A DNA stretch of 64,000 nucleotides from Oribacterium sp. WCC10 (GCF_900113415.1 NZ_FOPH01000004.1:62001-126000); one strand, 5' to 3'. Shown: positions 52,091 through 61,068, counted from the first letter of the stretch. Numbers and translations are program-made. Notes: generated by a model from the letters alone, not told the origin.

Positions 52091-52187
52091 GAAGAAGGTA
52101 ATTTAATAAAATATAGACATCTGCTAGACTGATTTTTCTCAAATCCCTTCTTCTTACTTTGTCCTTGACAAGGGGTACACTTTACAG

Positions 52188-52313
52188 AGTTTAAAGTTAT
52201 ATGTCAGTGACTTTGATTCTCTATACGCCGCTGTTACAAAAAACAGAGCCTATAAAGATGTCTCCAGAGAAACTGTCATGAAGTATTATAATGAAACTCC
52301 TGACAATTCATAG
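52188..52313 (+). pseudogene. 3' part of the IS-split PD-(D/E)XK transposase gene
   Basis: Forty-one codons in frame with 49676-50566 once the IS and one CAG are removed. The joined sequence reads GLEALVQ then SLKLYVSDFDSLYAAVTKN, and ends VMKYYNETPDNS, a typical C-terminus for this family. It has no start or ribosome site of its own. Confidence 0.8.
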
Positions 52314-52393
52314 GTGGCAAGTATTATATAATGCGGCTGTGCATTCTGTGTAAATAATCAATCTAGAGAGTGGCAGATGCAAAATCCACTCCC

Positions 52394-52483
52394 ATAAAAC
52401 TTATCGTAAATCTTGAAGTCCCAAACGAGGACAAACCGGGTTACGACATACCACTCTCACCGCTTATTATTTATGACTCTTAA
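52394..52483 (+). pseudogene. Fragment of a second PD-(D/E)XK transposase-family gene
   Basis: Thirty codons reading IKLIVNLEVPNEDKPGYDIP closely match the catalytic region of the neighbouring gene (IKLIINLEVQNEDKPGYDLP), then run to a stop. The catalytic glutamine of EVQ is proline here. It is a short remnant of a divergent second copy. Confidence 0.7.
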
Positions 52484-52540
52484 TGCCAATTATTCACATA
52501 CTCTTTAAACCTAGGTAAAGGAATACTCCCTGATCGCACT

Positions 52541-52613
52541 TGTGATTGTTTTTTACTTTTGTGACGTTTTGTGATGCTTCCATCATCATGTGATGCTTTG
52601 TGACGTTTTGTGA
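52541..52613. repeat. Array of six helically phased TGTGA motifs
   Basis: TGTGA occurs at 52541, 52560, 52570, 52589, 52599 and 52609, that is at intervals of about 10 or 19 bases. The 18-base unit TTTGTGACGTTTTGTGAT occurs twice, 39 bases apart. This looks like a clustered protein-binding site. It lies between decayed transposase DNA and the end of the SNF2 helicase gene. Confidence 0.45.
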
Positions 52614-52675
52614 TTATATTATATCTTCTCAATATCATATACGTCAACCAACACCGTGTACTTGTCGAACCAACT

Positions 52676-55600
52676 TCACCCCAAAAGTTCCATGAGCTGT
52701 TCCTTACTCATATTCATCAGTGATTCACTCTCACCGCTGAGTATGGCATCAGCCAGGTCTTTCTTGGCATTCTGCATCTCGACGATTTTTTCTTCTATAG
52801 TATCCTTGACGATCAGTTTAAATACAGAAACCTTTTTTGTCTGTCCTATTCTGTGGGCGCGATCTGTTGCCTGATTCTGAGCTGCAAGATTCCACCATGG
52901 GTCATAATGGATAACCACATCTGCTCCCGTCAGATTTAGTCCGGTACCGCCTGCCTTTAGTGATATAAGGAAAAGCGGCACCTCATTCTCATTAAATGCA
53001 TGAACCAGCCTGATTCTGTCCTCTTTCCTGGTTTCTCCTGTTATCTTATAAAACTCGATGCCCTTCGCCCTAAGATCTCTTTCCAGAAGTTCGAACATTG
53101 ATGTAAATTGTGAGAATAAGAGAATTTTATGTCCTCCGTCTATTGCACTTTCGATTAGTTCAAGGCATGATTCGCGCTTGGCCGACTCTCCATTATATCC
53201 TGCTGTAATCAGTTCCGGATCGCAGCATATCTGTCTTATCTTTGTGAGTTCTGCCAGAACTTTGAGCCTGTCCTTACCAGACTTGTACTCTTCACTTTCC
53301 AGAACCTTCTTCATGTGGGTGACTTGAGCATCATAAAGTTTTCTCTGAGCAGCATCGAACTTTGAGAAACGTATCTCCTCCATCTTGTCAGGCAGATCCT
53401 TTAGTACATTATCCTTTAGCCTCCTGAGGATAAATGGTCCCACCATATTCTTAAGATGCTTTGTGATCTCTTCATCCTTATGTCTGGTTATGGCAGTTTC
53501 AAAATCACTTCTGAACCTGTCATAAGTATAAAGGAAACCGGGCATGAGATAATCAAAGATACTCCACAGCTCACTAAGCCTGTTCTCAATAGGCGTACCG
53601 GTAAGAGCGAAGCGGTGCTCCGCATTTATCACCTTCACCGACTTTGTTGCGGCTGCTTTCGGATTTTTGATAAACTGTGCCTCATCGATGATTTCATAAT
53701 CAAACTTTTTATCCTCATATATCCCGATATCCCGCTTCAAAAGGTCATAAGAGGTAATGAGTACTTCCGGAAGTTCATCAGCAGACATTATAGCCTTTCT
53801 CTCCGTTTGGGTACCTGTTACGGTCTTAATGCTCATGGATGGAGCAAATCTCTTAAATTCTTCCTCCCAGTTATACACAAGGGATGCAGGGCATACTATG
53901 AGGGAAGTTATCCTCTTACCGTCCTTTTCATTAAGCTCTTTCCTGCTTTTCAGAAGTGTTATGACCTGAATGGTTTTGCCAAGTCCCATATCATCCGCAA
54001 GTATTCCGCCGAATCCGACCTCCGAAAGCATGCTCAGCCATTTAAAACCGTACACCTGATACCCACGAAGAATCTTTGTAAGACTCTCCGGAACCTCTAT
54101 ATCACTTTCTTTTACAGTATTGAAATTCCTTATAAGGGCCTTAAAGTTCTTGTCTCTTTCGGCAGCAATCTCATCATGCTCCTCAAGAAGCTTGTTGATG
54201 AATATCGCACGGTAGAGCGGCAGATGAAGCTTACCCTTTGTGAAATCTCTTTCACTTACACCCATGGACTGCATTGTAGTCATGAGCTCTTCAATTGTAT
54301 CATCCTGCTCAAGTCTTATGAACTCACCATTTTTCAGCTTAAAGAACTTTTTCTTTTTTCGATAACTTTCCAGAAGCTCAAGGAGTTCATCTTCAGACAT
54401 GTCATCTGTTTCTATTTCAAGATTCAATAATCCGCTTTCCACGGATACACCAACTCTTGTAACAGGAGCCTTACGGATTTTAAGATTTTCAAAATCCTTG
54501 CTTGCATGGATTTCACCTATTGCCATAAGATCCTTTAAACCTTCATTTAAAAGGTCAAATGTATTCTCTCCGGTTTTTTCGCAGGTGAATTCTTCCCCGT
54601 CTGTGCTTACATCAGGAAGATATTTTTCAAGAGCGCTTAATGCATTCTGTTCGTACTCCATATCTCTTGATTCAGGAAATGGGAAGTCTGAATCTGTCAG
54701 CTTATGAAGAATTATCTCTTCATCACCGTATTTCGCCTGAACTCTTCCTGAAATATAATCCTCATTTGCATCCATGTAGTAGGTGATTTCACATTCTGCA
54801 GGAAGATAATTTTTTAATGGCACTTTCCCCTTTTCGATAACTTCTATTTCGGGACACTCAATGAGCTTAGGCAGTATCCTGTAGTAGAACTCTGGCAATT
54901 TCTTTTTGCCTATCGTAAACGAATTGTCTTCTGTTTCACTAACACTTTCTATCAGCATCCTCGCCATAGGAGACATATTACCTATCCTGTAAAATGCAGC
55001 TTTTTCTTCGTCTATATAATAACCGTAATCCTTGCCCTTCATTATTGCAGGGGAATCAACCATTACCGACAGTCCTGCGAACTTACCCGTCTCATCCATA
55101 TTCCTGCTTATCTCAACCCGGATATTTAAAGTGCCTTCTGTTATTTTGACATTTTTTGTATACAGACTTCCATCCAGATCGATGGTTTTACCTTGAGCCA
55201 CCTCATAAAACATATCAAGAATTTCCGGTGTTAAATCAACTCTGTCCTTCAGAGTGATCTGATCCCCGTAATAATAACGCATCTTATTTATCTTATCTGA
55301 AATGTACTCATATTCTCTTTTGGTTTTTTCTATTATTTCATAATACTTTTTTGCATCATCATCAAACTCATAGTCAATGAAGGAAATCAAGGTTTTTGTC
55401 CCAAGCTTAAGAGTTCCGTTCTGCTCTTTTATCTCCACAAGCTCATTTAAGTTCTTGACCTTAAAAAGCTTCTCAATGCCTATTCTGAAAGTCAGCGCCA
55501 ACTCGTCGGCTGAATTCCTGCCATAAGACAGCTTCGGTTCTATCCTGACAATACTTTTCTTTTGTGAAGTCTCATCAATGATCTTGTTGCTTATGATTTT

Positions 55601-56074
55601 ATGATAAGCATTGAGAACCTTATCACCATTCATGTCGGTGTCATCGCCTGGATTGTATTTGGCTATATAGTCATCTGCAAGCAGCATCAACGCCAGTGTA
55701 TGCACACAAAGAGTGTTATAGTAATATGAGTAATAGTTACTTCCGTGGATAGGACAGCTGCCTAAAAGCAGACTGTCTTTTGTTATAAGCAGCTTAAGTC
55801 CTGAATAACTGTAGATCTCATCATCGATTTTCCCGAAAATATACATTCCCAGCTGATTATCACCTGATGTAGATCTGAGATATGTTATGCTCGCCTTAGT
55901 AAATTCAACTTCTCCATTTTCAACCAACTCCCTGGCCTTATCAATATCATCCTTGTCTACGATATAGTCATCAAGAAGCTTTAATACATTAAAATAAGTA
56001 TTTCCAAGAGCTGACTTAAATCTATAGCCCCACTTTAAGTTATCCTCTTTATTCCGAATCCCCTTTTTTCTCAT
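52676..56074 (-). CDS. SNF2-family helicase with SNF2-associated/SWIM-like N-terminal region
   Basis: An 1132-residue protein. The N-terminal 130 residues include a C-x-H ... C-x-H pattern (GSCPIHGSNYYSYYYNTLCVHTLAL) like a SWIM zinc motif, followed by a long SNF2-associated region. The ATPase core starts near residue 670: ILADDMGLGKTIQVITLL (Walker A), IIDEAQFIKNPKAAATKS (a DEAQ box rather than DEGH), and the helicase C-terminal part LISLKAGGTGLNLTGADVVI and QATDRAHRIGQTKKV. Such Firmicutes enzymes are DNA translocases of unknown physiological role, sometimes near defence genes. It has no strong ribosome site and is isolated between mobile remnants and loaP. Confidence 0.92.
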   Translation of the reverse strand: MRKKGIRNKEDNLKWGYRFKSALGNTYFNVLKLLDDYIVDKDDIDKARELVENGEVEFTKASITYLRSTSGDNQLGMYIFGKIDDEIYSYSGLKLLITKDSLLLGSCPIHGSNYYSYYYNTLCVHTLALMLLADDYIAKYNPGDDTDMNGDKVLNAYHKIISNKIIDETSQKKSIVRIEPKLSYGRNSADELALTFRIGIEKLFKVKNLNELVEIKEQNGTLKLGTKTLISFIDYEFDDDAKKYYEIIEKTKREYEYISDKINKMRYYYGDQITLKDRVDLTPEILDMFYEVAQGKTIDLDGSLYTKNVKITEGTLNIRVEISRNMDETGKFAGLSVMVDSPAIMKGKDYGYYIDEEKAAFYRIGNMSPMARMLIESVSETEDNSFTIGKKKLPEFYYRILPKLIECPEIEVIEKGKVPLKNYLPAECEITYYMDANEDYISGRVQAKYGDEEIILHKLTDSDFPFPESRDMEYEQNALSALEKYLPDVSTDGEEFTCEKTGENTFDLLNEGLKDLMAIGEIHASKDFENLKIRKAPVTRVGVSVESGLLNLEIETDDMSEDELLELLESYRKKKKFFKLKNGEFIRLEQDDTIEELMTTMQSMGVSERDFTKGKLHLPLYRAIFINKLLEEHDEIAAERDKNFKALIRNFNTVKESDIEVPESLTKILRGYQVYGFKWLSMLSEVGFGGILADDMGLGKTIQVITLLKSRKELNEKDGKRITSLIVCPASLVYNWEEEFKRFAPSMSIKTVTGTQTERKAIMSADELPEVLITSYDLLKRDIGIYEDKKFDYEIIDEAQFIKNPKAAATKSVKVINAEHRFALTGTPIENRLSELWSIFDYLMPGFLYTYDRFRSDFETAITRHKDEEITKHLKNMVGPFILRRLKDNVLKDLPDKMEEIRFSKFDAAQRKLYDAQVTHMKKVLESEEYKSGKDRLKVLAELTKIRQICCDPELITAGYNGESAKRESCLELIESAIDGGHKILLFSQFTSMFELLERDLRAKGIEFYKITGETRKEDRIRLVHAFNENEVPLFLISLKAGGTGLNLTGADVVIHYDPWWNLAAQNQATDRAHRIGQTKKVSVFKLIVKDTIEEKIVEMQNAKKDLADAILSGESESLMNMSKEQLMELLG

Positions 56075-56376
56075 TATATGGCCAATGCTCCCTGCTTATT
56101 ATTTTTCATCTCTATACGCATGTTTTAACCATTATTTTTCGGCATACGAATATCAATCCATTCATTCCTCATCTATTAACGCCATTTCTGAGCCTTTTTA
56201 GATGACATGCACATATAAATTCAATTGGCTAATTCCAACTATAGACATACTAAAGAATTGTACTAAAAAACCTATGACACTTGCAACACAAGCCGCGAAT
56301 ATCATAGGTATATCACTTGCCATCATAATGAAACAACTATGAACAGACCCACTATACTTTGGAAATACATTTTCAT

Positions 56377-56433
56377 GTGCAATATGCTGCGCATCATCAG
56401 TGAGTGGCAAATACTTTTGACACTCACGTCATA
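56377..56433. repeat. Dispersed palindromic repeat, copy A
   Basis: GTGCAATATGCTGCGCATCA precedes GTGAGTG, 14 bases and CACTCAC, then GTCATA. The stem GTGAGTG/CACTCAC and the flanking segment both recur at 62536-62617, the latter in a different relative orientation. A 70-codon minus-strand frame begins in this repeat (56198-56410, MPLTDDAQHIAHENVF) but has no family resemblance. The rest of the 391-base gap (56075-56465) is AT-rich spacer. Confidence 0.6.
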
Positions 56434-56465
56434 ACATTATCTGGTTTTTACAGATACTATACGCG

Positions 56466-57041
56466 CTAAGCAGTCACGATTCTCGCCATATTATTTCTGT
56501 CAAATTTATCATCAGCACTAAGCTCGTCTCTGGAGATATACTTTACTATCTCAAGTCCTATGCTGACTTCAACTTCTCGTCCCATCATAGGAACACATAT
56601 GGTAGCACGTCTTTTATGCCGATTAATTTTTTTGATCTCGCCTTTCCAGCCTTTAAAGGACCCGGAAGTTATCTCAATCATATCATCAATACGAAACCCT
56701 TCTGAACTTCGTACGATATGATCTTCACCACCAAGTCTTGTGAGGTACTCCTCTTCTTCAGGTCTTATAGGAGTTATCTTTTCATCCATCCTGAGCAGCT
56801 TTAAAGGATGCTTTTCTTTTCTCAGCCTGATGTCAAAGTCTAAAGCATCATCCCCATTCAGATCTACAAATATGTATCCGGGGAAAAAAGGATTTGTATC
56901 CTTTATCCATTTTCCTTTTACTTTATACTCCATTTCATTTTCGAATATGAATACCTTCTCATCTTCTTTTGCAACGTCATATCGGACTTCATCTGCAACT
57001 TTCTTTTCTTTGCCTTTCATCGTTTGGATTACATACCACAT
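56466..57041 (-). CDS. loaP: LoaP-type transcription antiterminator (NusG paralogue)
   Basis: A 191-residue protein. The NGN domain (MWYVIQTMKGKEKKVADEV, then TNPFFPGYIFVDLNGDD) is followed by a KOW motif (EITSGSFKGWKGEIKKINRH). The sequence fits the LoaP branch of specialised NusG proteins, which in Firmicutes prevent termination in long biosynthetic operons after recognising a small RNA hairpin in the leader. Here it stands alone rather than at the head of an operon; the most likely client is the glycan operons in this window. ATG 57041 has AGGAGC upstream. Confidence 0.85.
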   Translation of the reverse strand: MWYVIQTMKGKEKKVADEVRYDVAKEDEKVFIFENEMEYKVKGKWIKDTNPFFPGYIFVDLNGDDALDFDIRLRKEKHPLKLLRMDEKITPIRPEEEEYLTRLGGEDHIVRSSEGFRIDDMIEITSGSFKGWKGEIKKINRHKRRATICVPMMGREVEVSIGLEIVKYISRDELSADDKFDRNNMARIVTA

Positions 57042-57139
57042 ATTGTTATCGCTCCTACATTTTCTACGACTGCCAATTATTCACATTCTTTCACTTTTAC
57101 TGACCAGTTGCCAAGTGACCATAAGCATCTTTTTTCATT

Positions 57140-57897
57140 TTACTTCCTCACATTTTCTCCAGAAAGCATTTTCTTTATTTCTTTGTCAAAATCCGATTCT
57201 ATCGGCTGAGTCTTATTAAAAATATCATACTCCTCATATGCTCTTTCCTATGATCAGCTGATTGGTACACAATCTCTGCCGCTGTGTGATTCGTTATTGC
57301 ATAATGAAACCTGTTCTGAATGGTTGCATAGAAATGATACGCCTCATCCGAATCTTTTGTATAGTCGATGCTGCATTCCGCAAAAATGTCCGTAATCTGC
57401 TGCCATATACGACGTTCACTTGCTCGAATGGATCGAACGCGCTCCAACAGTTCTCTAAAATAGTCTTTGGCAAAAGCATTCTTTCCCTGTTTCAAACCTT
57501 CATCATCCATAACGAATCCTTTTTTCATGTACTCTTTTAGTACCGTAGTAGCCCATATTCTGAATCTTGTTGCTTTTTTAGAATTAACTCTGTATCCGAC
57601 AGAGATAATAGCATCAAGATTATAAAACATAGCTTCTCCGATTTGGATTTTCCCTGGTATCGCACCATGAGGGCTGGTTATTTCCATTTTGGAAACAACC
57701 ACATTCTCATCTAATTCACCTTCTTCAAATATTCTTTTTAAATGTTTGCTAATGGCCGGAACCTTAACTCCAAATAACTCTGCCATTGCTTTCTGTGTAA
57801 TCCACAGACTCTCCTCCTTAATATAGGCATTAACAGACACATCTCCCTCATCAGAGTGATATAGTACCATTTCCATTTGTTTATCAAAACTGTTCAA
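57140..57897 (-). pseudogene. RhuM-family protein gene with internal deletion and frameshift
   Basis: The first 216 residues match RhuM: ITQKAMAELFGVKVPAISKH (helix-turn-helix), NLDAIISVGYRVNSKKATRF, and AAEIVYQSADHRKEHM. After that the frame shifts and stops. Twenty-nine codons in another frame read EYDIFNKTQPIESDFDKEIK and continue to TAA at 57140, which is the expected C-terminus of the family. About 70-90 codons in between are missing. The truncated 232-residue product may still be made from ATG 57897. RhuM genes often accompany restriction or mobile loci. Confidence 0.75.
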
Positions 57898-58141
57898 CGA
57901 CTTCCTCCTGCCTGTTTTTTTTCTTCATGTTTTGAAGCATACTCATGTAAGCCAATATTCTTTTTTTCTGCCCGTCTGACAACTTTCTGGTTTCTTCCAT
58001 AATCTTCATGTCCAACTCATCAGGCTCACATATTTTGTCGGTATCTACTTCTCCGGATATACCTACCAACAGTAGTTCAGGTCTAATATGCAGTGCCTCA
58101 CAAATTATCATAATTTTATCAGCTCCAGGAATTCCTGTTCG
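57884..58141 (-). pseudogene. Headless XRE-family regulator (C-terminal fragment)
   Basis: The frame reads RTGIPGADKIMIICEALHIR, then PELLLVGISGE and a short charged tail; this is helix 4-5 of an XRE helix-turn-helix plus the usual extension. The N-terminal half of the DNA-binding domain is missing. The homology begins right at the stop codon of the dehydrogenase gene upstream, so a rearrangement joined the two. An internal ATG at 58111 could still give a 75-residue product. It overlaps the start of the rhuM remnant by 14 bases. Confidence 0.65.
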
Positions 58142-58143
58142 CT

Positions 58144-59211
58144 TTAAAACTTTACCATGATTTTCACGTAATCCTCAGTCTTATCTCTCATTATAAGAAG
58201 TCCTTTTTCCAGTTCATTAAGCCTTAATCTATGGGTGATCAGTTTCTCAGGATGTATCTTTCCCTCCGAAAGCTTCCGCATTACATAGTGCCAGTCATCT
58301 GATACTGCATCTTCATCATCTCCAAGATAAGAGGAATTCCACGTTCCCTTGAGAGTTAACTGTTTTCTCAGTATCTTCCAGTAGTTCACCTTGGAAAATG
58401 ACATATCTCCTGCCGGATTTCCCATGAGACACACCTGTCCACCTGCTTTCACAAGCTCCACACTGTCTGCTATAGTCTCATTTCTGCCCACGCATTCAAA
58501 ATATGCATCCACTCCTGAACCTAAGGTTTTATCCATTACCCATTTATGGAGATCACCATCCTTTATATTATAGAAATGCCCCTCCGGAAGCCCCATATCG
58601 AGAAGTATCTTTTTCTGAAAATCCTTATTACCTGCCACATAAACATTTTCCATTCCTCGCTCCAAAAGGAACATAACAAGAAGCTGCCCTATAGTACCTG
58701 CACCGCAAACAAGAACAGAGTCCGTCTTTTCTATGGGAAGCTGTCTCATGGCATGAACCGAAACCGCCATTGGTTCCAGCATAGCCGCCTGTTCACACGT
58801 CACACCTTCCGGAAGCTCTATGAGATTCCATTCCGGTACAGTAACATACTCAGAAAATCCACCATCCCTTCTTGAACCGAGATAGCTGTAATTCGAACAC
58901 ATTTCGTACTTTTTCTCACGACATGAAGGACATTTCCTGCATGGAATCAGCGGAAATATTCCCATCCGTTTTCCAAGCTTACCCTTATCCACATTTGCCC
59001 CAATCTTTTCCACTTGTCCGGAAAACTCATGTCCTATAACGAGTGGCATGTTATGGGCTCCATCTCTATATACTCTCGGAACATCCGACCCGCATATACC
59101 TGCTGCATTTACTTTTATAAGTACTTCCCCGGCTTCCGGTTCCGGAACCGGTACATCATCATAAAAATTTATTTTTCCTGTTTCATCAAGTTTCCAGGCC
59201 TTCATCTCCAT
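58144..59211 (-). CDS. Zinc-dependent polyol-phosphate dehydrogenase (TarJ/ribitol-5-phosphate dehydrogenase-like)
   Basis: A 355-residue medium-chain dehydrogenase. Catalytic zinc ligands are C40 (AAGICGSDVPRVY), H61 and E62 (VIGHEFSG); structural zinc cysteines are 91, 94, 97 and 105 (CRKCPSCREKKYEMC). The nucleotide motif is VLVCGAGTIGQ. It resembles galactitol-phosphate and ribitol-phosphate dehydrogenases. Next to a TarI/IspD-type cytidylyltransferase and a pentulose-phosphate epimerase, it most likely reduces ribulose-5- or xylulose-5-phosphate to a pentitol phosphate. ATG 59211 has AAGGA upstream. Confidence 0.82.
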   Translation of the reverse strand: MEMKAWKLDETGKINFYDDVPVPEPEAGEVLIKVNAAGICGSDVPRVYRDGAHNMPLVIGHEFSGQVEKIGANVDKGKLGKRMGIFPLIPCRKCPSCREKKYEMCSNYSYLGSRRDGGFSEYVTVPEWNLIELPEGVTCEQAAMLEPMAVSVHAMRQLPIEKTDSVLVCGAGTIGQLLVMFLLERGMENVYVAGNKDFQKKILLDMGLPEGHFYNIKDGDLHKWVMDKTLGSGVDAYFECVGRNETIADSVELVKAGGQVCLMGNPAGDMSFSKVNYWKILRKQLTLKGTWNSSYLGDDEDAVSDDWHYVMRKLSEGKIHPEKLITHRLRLNELEKGLLIMRDKTEDYVKIMVKF

Positions 59212-59474
59212 GTTCCATCCTTCTGCCTATTGATTTATCATATGATGATGTAAGGGTAAAAAGTACCACATCACGTGCTTGCACGTTGATTTGAGACTTT
59301 ATGCCCTTCTCGAACACTCATAACTCACGCCATATGATACTTATATCCAACATTTTAACTCAAATTATCGATTCAAACACCACTTAATCTATGTCATTAA
59401 AGAACTGATTTCTTATATATATATATCACATTCTAAACAGCGGTAATCTTTGTAACGCCAGCCGTTTTATTCTA

Positions 59475-60170
59475 TCAGTTCTCCATCAATCCTCTGAATC
59501 TCTCCAGATCCTCTTTGGTCGTTATTTTGAAATTGTCTTCATCCCCCGGAATAGTCGTGATATCCATACCGGAAAGAAATGCCGGCTCTGTAGATCCGTT
59601 TATACTTTCCATACGTCCGGCTTTTATCATTTTCTCATTAGCTTTCAGATATTCCGAAAACAAAAAAAGCTCAGGTGCCTGACCTGCCACCACATTTTTC
59701 CTCTCAAGAAGCGACTTGAGTTTTCCTGAATCATCCACCACATACACTGTATCCTTCATGGGAATCACCGGCATAACTCCCTCTGAATCTGTAAATGCTT
59801 TAATCATTTCCTTTATCATATTCGCTTTAAGTCGTGGTCTCGCTGCATCATGTATAAGAACAGCGTCGCTTCCGAAAACATTATCCTTCATTATTAAAAG
59901 CCCGTTGTATATTGATAGTTGTCGCGTTTCACCCGGGTCAGCAAAACCTTGAAATTTCTCGCTGCACTTCATCCCTTCCAGCACCTTCAGTATTTCATCC
60001 CGCCATTCCGGATCCGCGACTATGGTAAGAGAATCAATCTCATTACAGGACAGTAATGTCTCCATGCTGTATTCGATGATCATCCTTCCGTTTACCTTTA
60101 TATACTGCTTTGGAATATCCTCTCCGAGCCTTGTTCCTTTTCCTCCGGAAAGTAGTAATGCTCTCAGCAT
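59475..60170 (-). CDS. tarI: Cytidylyltransferase, TarI/IspD family (pentitol-phosphate cytidylyltransferase)
   Basis: A 231-residue protein with the IspD/TarI signature: LLSGGKGTRLGEDIPKQYIK (CTP-binding loop), VLIHDAARPRLKANMIKEMI, and MKDTVYVVDDSGKLKSLLER. TarI converts ribitol-5-phosphate and CTP to CDP-ribitol; IspD uses methylerythritol phosphate. The dehydrogenase and epimerase neighbours favour a pentitol substrate. ATG 60170 has AGGAGG upstream. The 263-base gap downstream is AT-rich with no clear signal beyond a TATATATATATA run. Confidence 0.82.
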   Translation of the reverse strand: MLRALLLSGGKGTRLGEDIPKQYIKVNGRMIIEYSMETLLSCNEIDSLTIVADPEWRDEILKVLEGMKCSEKFQGFADPGETRQLSIYNGLLIMKDNVFGSDAVLIHDAARPRLKANMIKEMIKAFTDSEGVMPVIPMKDTVYVVDDSGKLKSLLERKNVVAGQAPELFLFSEYLKANEKMIKAGRMESINGSTEPAFLSGMDITTIPGDEDNFKITTKEDLERFRGLMEN

Positions 60171-60326
60171 TTCTGTTATCCTCCTGTATATACAGCCCTT
60201 TTTTACTCATATACTTCAAAGCCATCGGCCTATTGACTCAATACACAATAGAATCTTGAATCTCCTAAGAAATCCAAGATTCACATATAAATGCAATAAT
60301 TATACTTTGAAAAGCCGTAAGACATA

Positions 60327-60989
60327 TCAAAACCTCATACTTCTGACATCCGAAAGAATCTCTTTATAGGATCTGTCCTTTCCAAAAAGTATGGTACTTC
60401 CCAGAACGAAACCGTCTATACCTCTTGGTGCATAAGTCTGTATTTTTTCATAAGAACAGGCGCCATCCCAATAAAGCTTTATATTCATCTCATCCTTAAG
60501 TGATAGAAGTTTTGTGATCTTCTTGTCCACATACGGCAGGAACATCTGCCCTGCGTTTCCGGGATTCACGCTCATTACGAGAACTTTGTCAACAACTCTC
60601 ATGAGTTCCATTATGGACTCGACACTAGTCCCGGGATTTATAGCTATACCCGGAACCATGCCCGCATCAATTATTGTCTGAAGTGTTGCAGATGGATGAT
60701 ACTCCGCTTCCGGATGTATATAGACTGTATCCCCCGGTCTTAGTTCCTTGAGAAACAGTTTTATACTGTTTCTGGGATGAACTATCATCAGATGGACATC
60801 TAAAGGTTTATTGGTGTTTTCCGCAATACACTTAAGATCATAAAGTGACATGGCAAAATTAGGCACATATCTTCCGTCCATGATATCAACATGAAAGGAA
60901 TCGATATCCGCCTCTTCAAGTGCTTTGATTTCATCATACATGTGCCCGAAGTCAGCACACATCATGGATGCATTTAAATCAAATTTCAT
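60327..60989 (-). CDS. rpe: Ribulose-phosphate 3-epimerase-like protein
   Basis: A 220-residue TIM-barrel protein. The pattern LNASMMCADFGHMYDEIKAL, FHVDIMDGRYVPNFAMS and PLDVHLMIVHPRNSI is that of ribulose-phosphate 3-epimerase, with metal-binding His and Asp in HVDIMDG and VHLMI. The third metal/catalytic region reads LYWDGACSYEKI, where ordinary Rpe has (V)DGG; the change suggests a specialised paralogue rather than the housekeeping enzyme. It interconverts ribulose-5- and xylulose-5-phosphate or a related ketose phosphate. ATG 60989 follows a G-rich ribosome site. Confidence 0.85.
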   Translation of the reverse strand: MKFDLNASMMCADFGHMYDEIKALEEADIDSFHVDIMDGRYVPNFAMSLYDLKCIAENTNKPLDVHLMIVHPRNSIKLFLKELRPGDTVYIHPEAEYHPSATLQTIIDAGMVPGIAINPGTSVESIMELMRVVDKVLVMSVNPGNAGQMFLPYVDKKITKLLSLKDEMNIKLYWDGACSYEKIQTYAPRGIDGFVLGSTILFGKDRSYKEILSDVRSMRF

Positions 60990-61041
60990 CCCCCCACCCC
61001 GCTATATTTAATACTATATCATCGATTAATGCTATATTTAG

Positions 61042-61068
61042 GGAAACGCTGATATAATCAGCGTTTCC
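61042..61068. other. Perfect 12-bp palindromic hairpin before rpe
   Basis: GGAAACGCTGAT-ATA-ATCAGCGTTTCC is perfect but neither side ends in a T run. The 10-base sequence GCTATATTTA occurs twice just beside it, 30 bases apart (61001-61010, 61031-61040). It may be a terminator for the upstream transferase gene, an operator, or an RNA element. Confidence 0.5.

Larger units (their letters stand above)
50567..52184 (+). mobile_element. IS3-family insertion sequence, about 1.6 kb, with two transposase frames
   Basis: The ends are imperfect inverted repeats: TAAAATATACCC on the left and TAAAGTGTACCC read inward from the right. The element is flanked by a CAG (possibly ACAG) target duplication at 50564-50566 and 52185-52187. 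It carries orfA and orfB in the -1 relationship typical of IS3. GTGGACA-like motifs recur near the left end (about 50588, 50618 and 50652) and may be transposase-binding sites. Removing it and one CAG restores the reading frame of the host gene exactly, which fixes the boundaries to within a base. Confidence 0.88.

Noticed and set aside
53456-54430. Open frame of 324 codons on the plus strand
   Set aside because: It lies wholly antisense to the SNF2 helicase core, has no ribosome site and an implausible Leu/Cys/Ser composition; it is a shadow of the real gene.
56198-56410. Small minus-strand membrane protein of 70 residues
   Set aside because: It begins inside a dispersed repeat and has no ribosome site or relatives I recognise; kept only as a note in the repeat entry.
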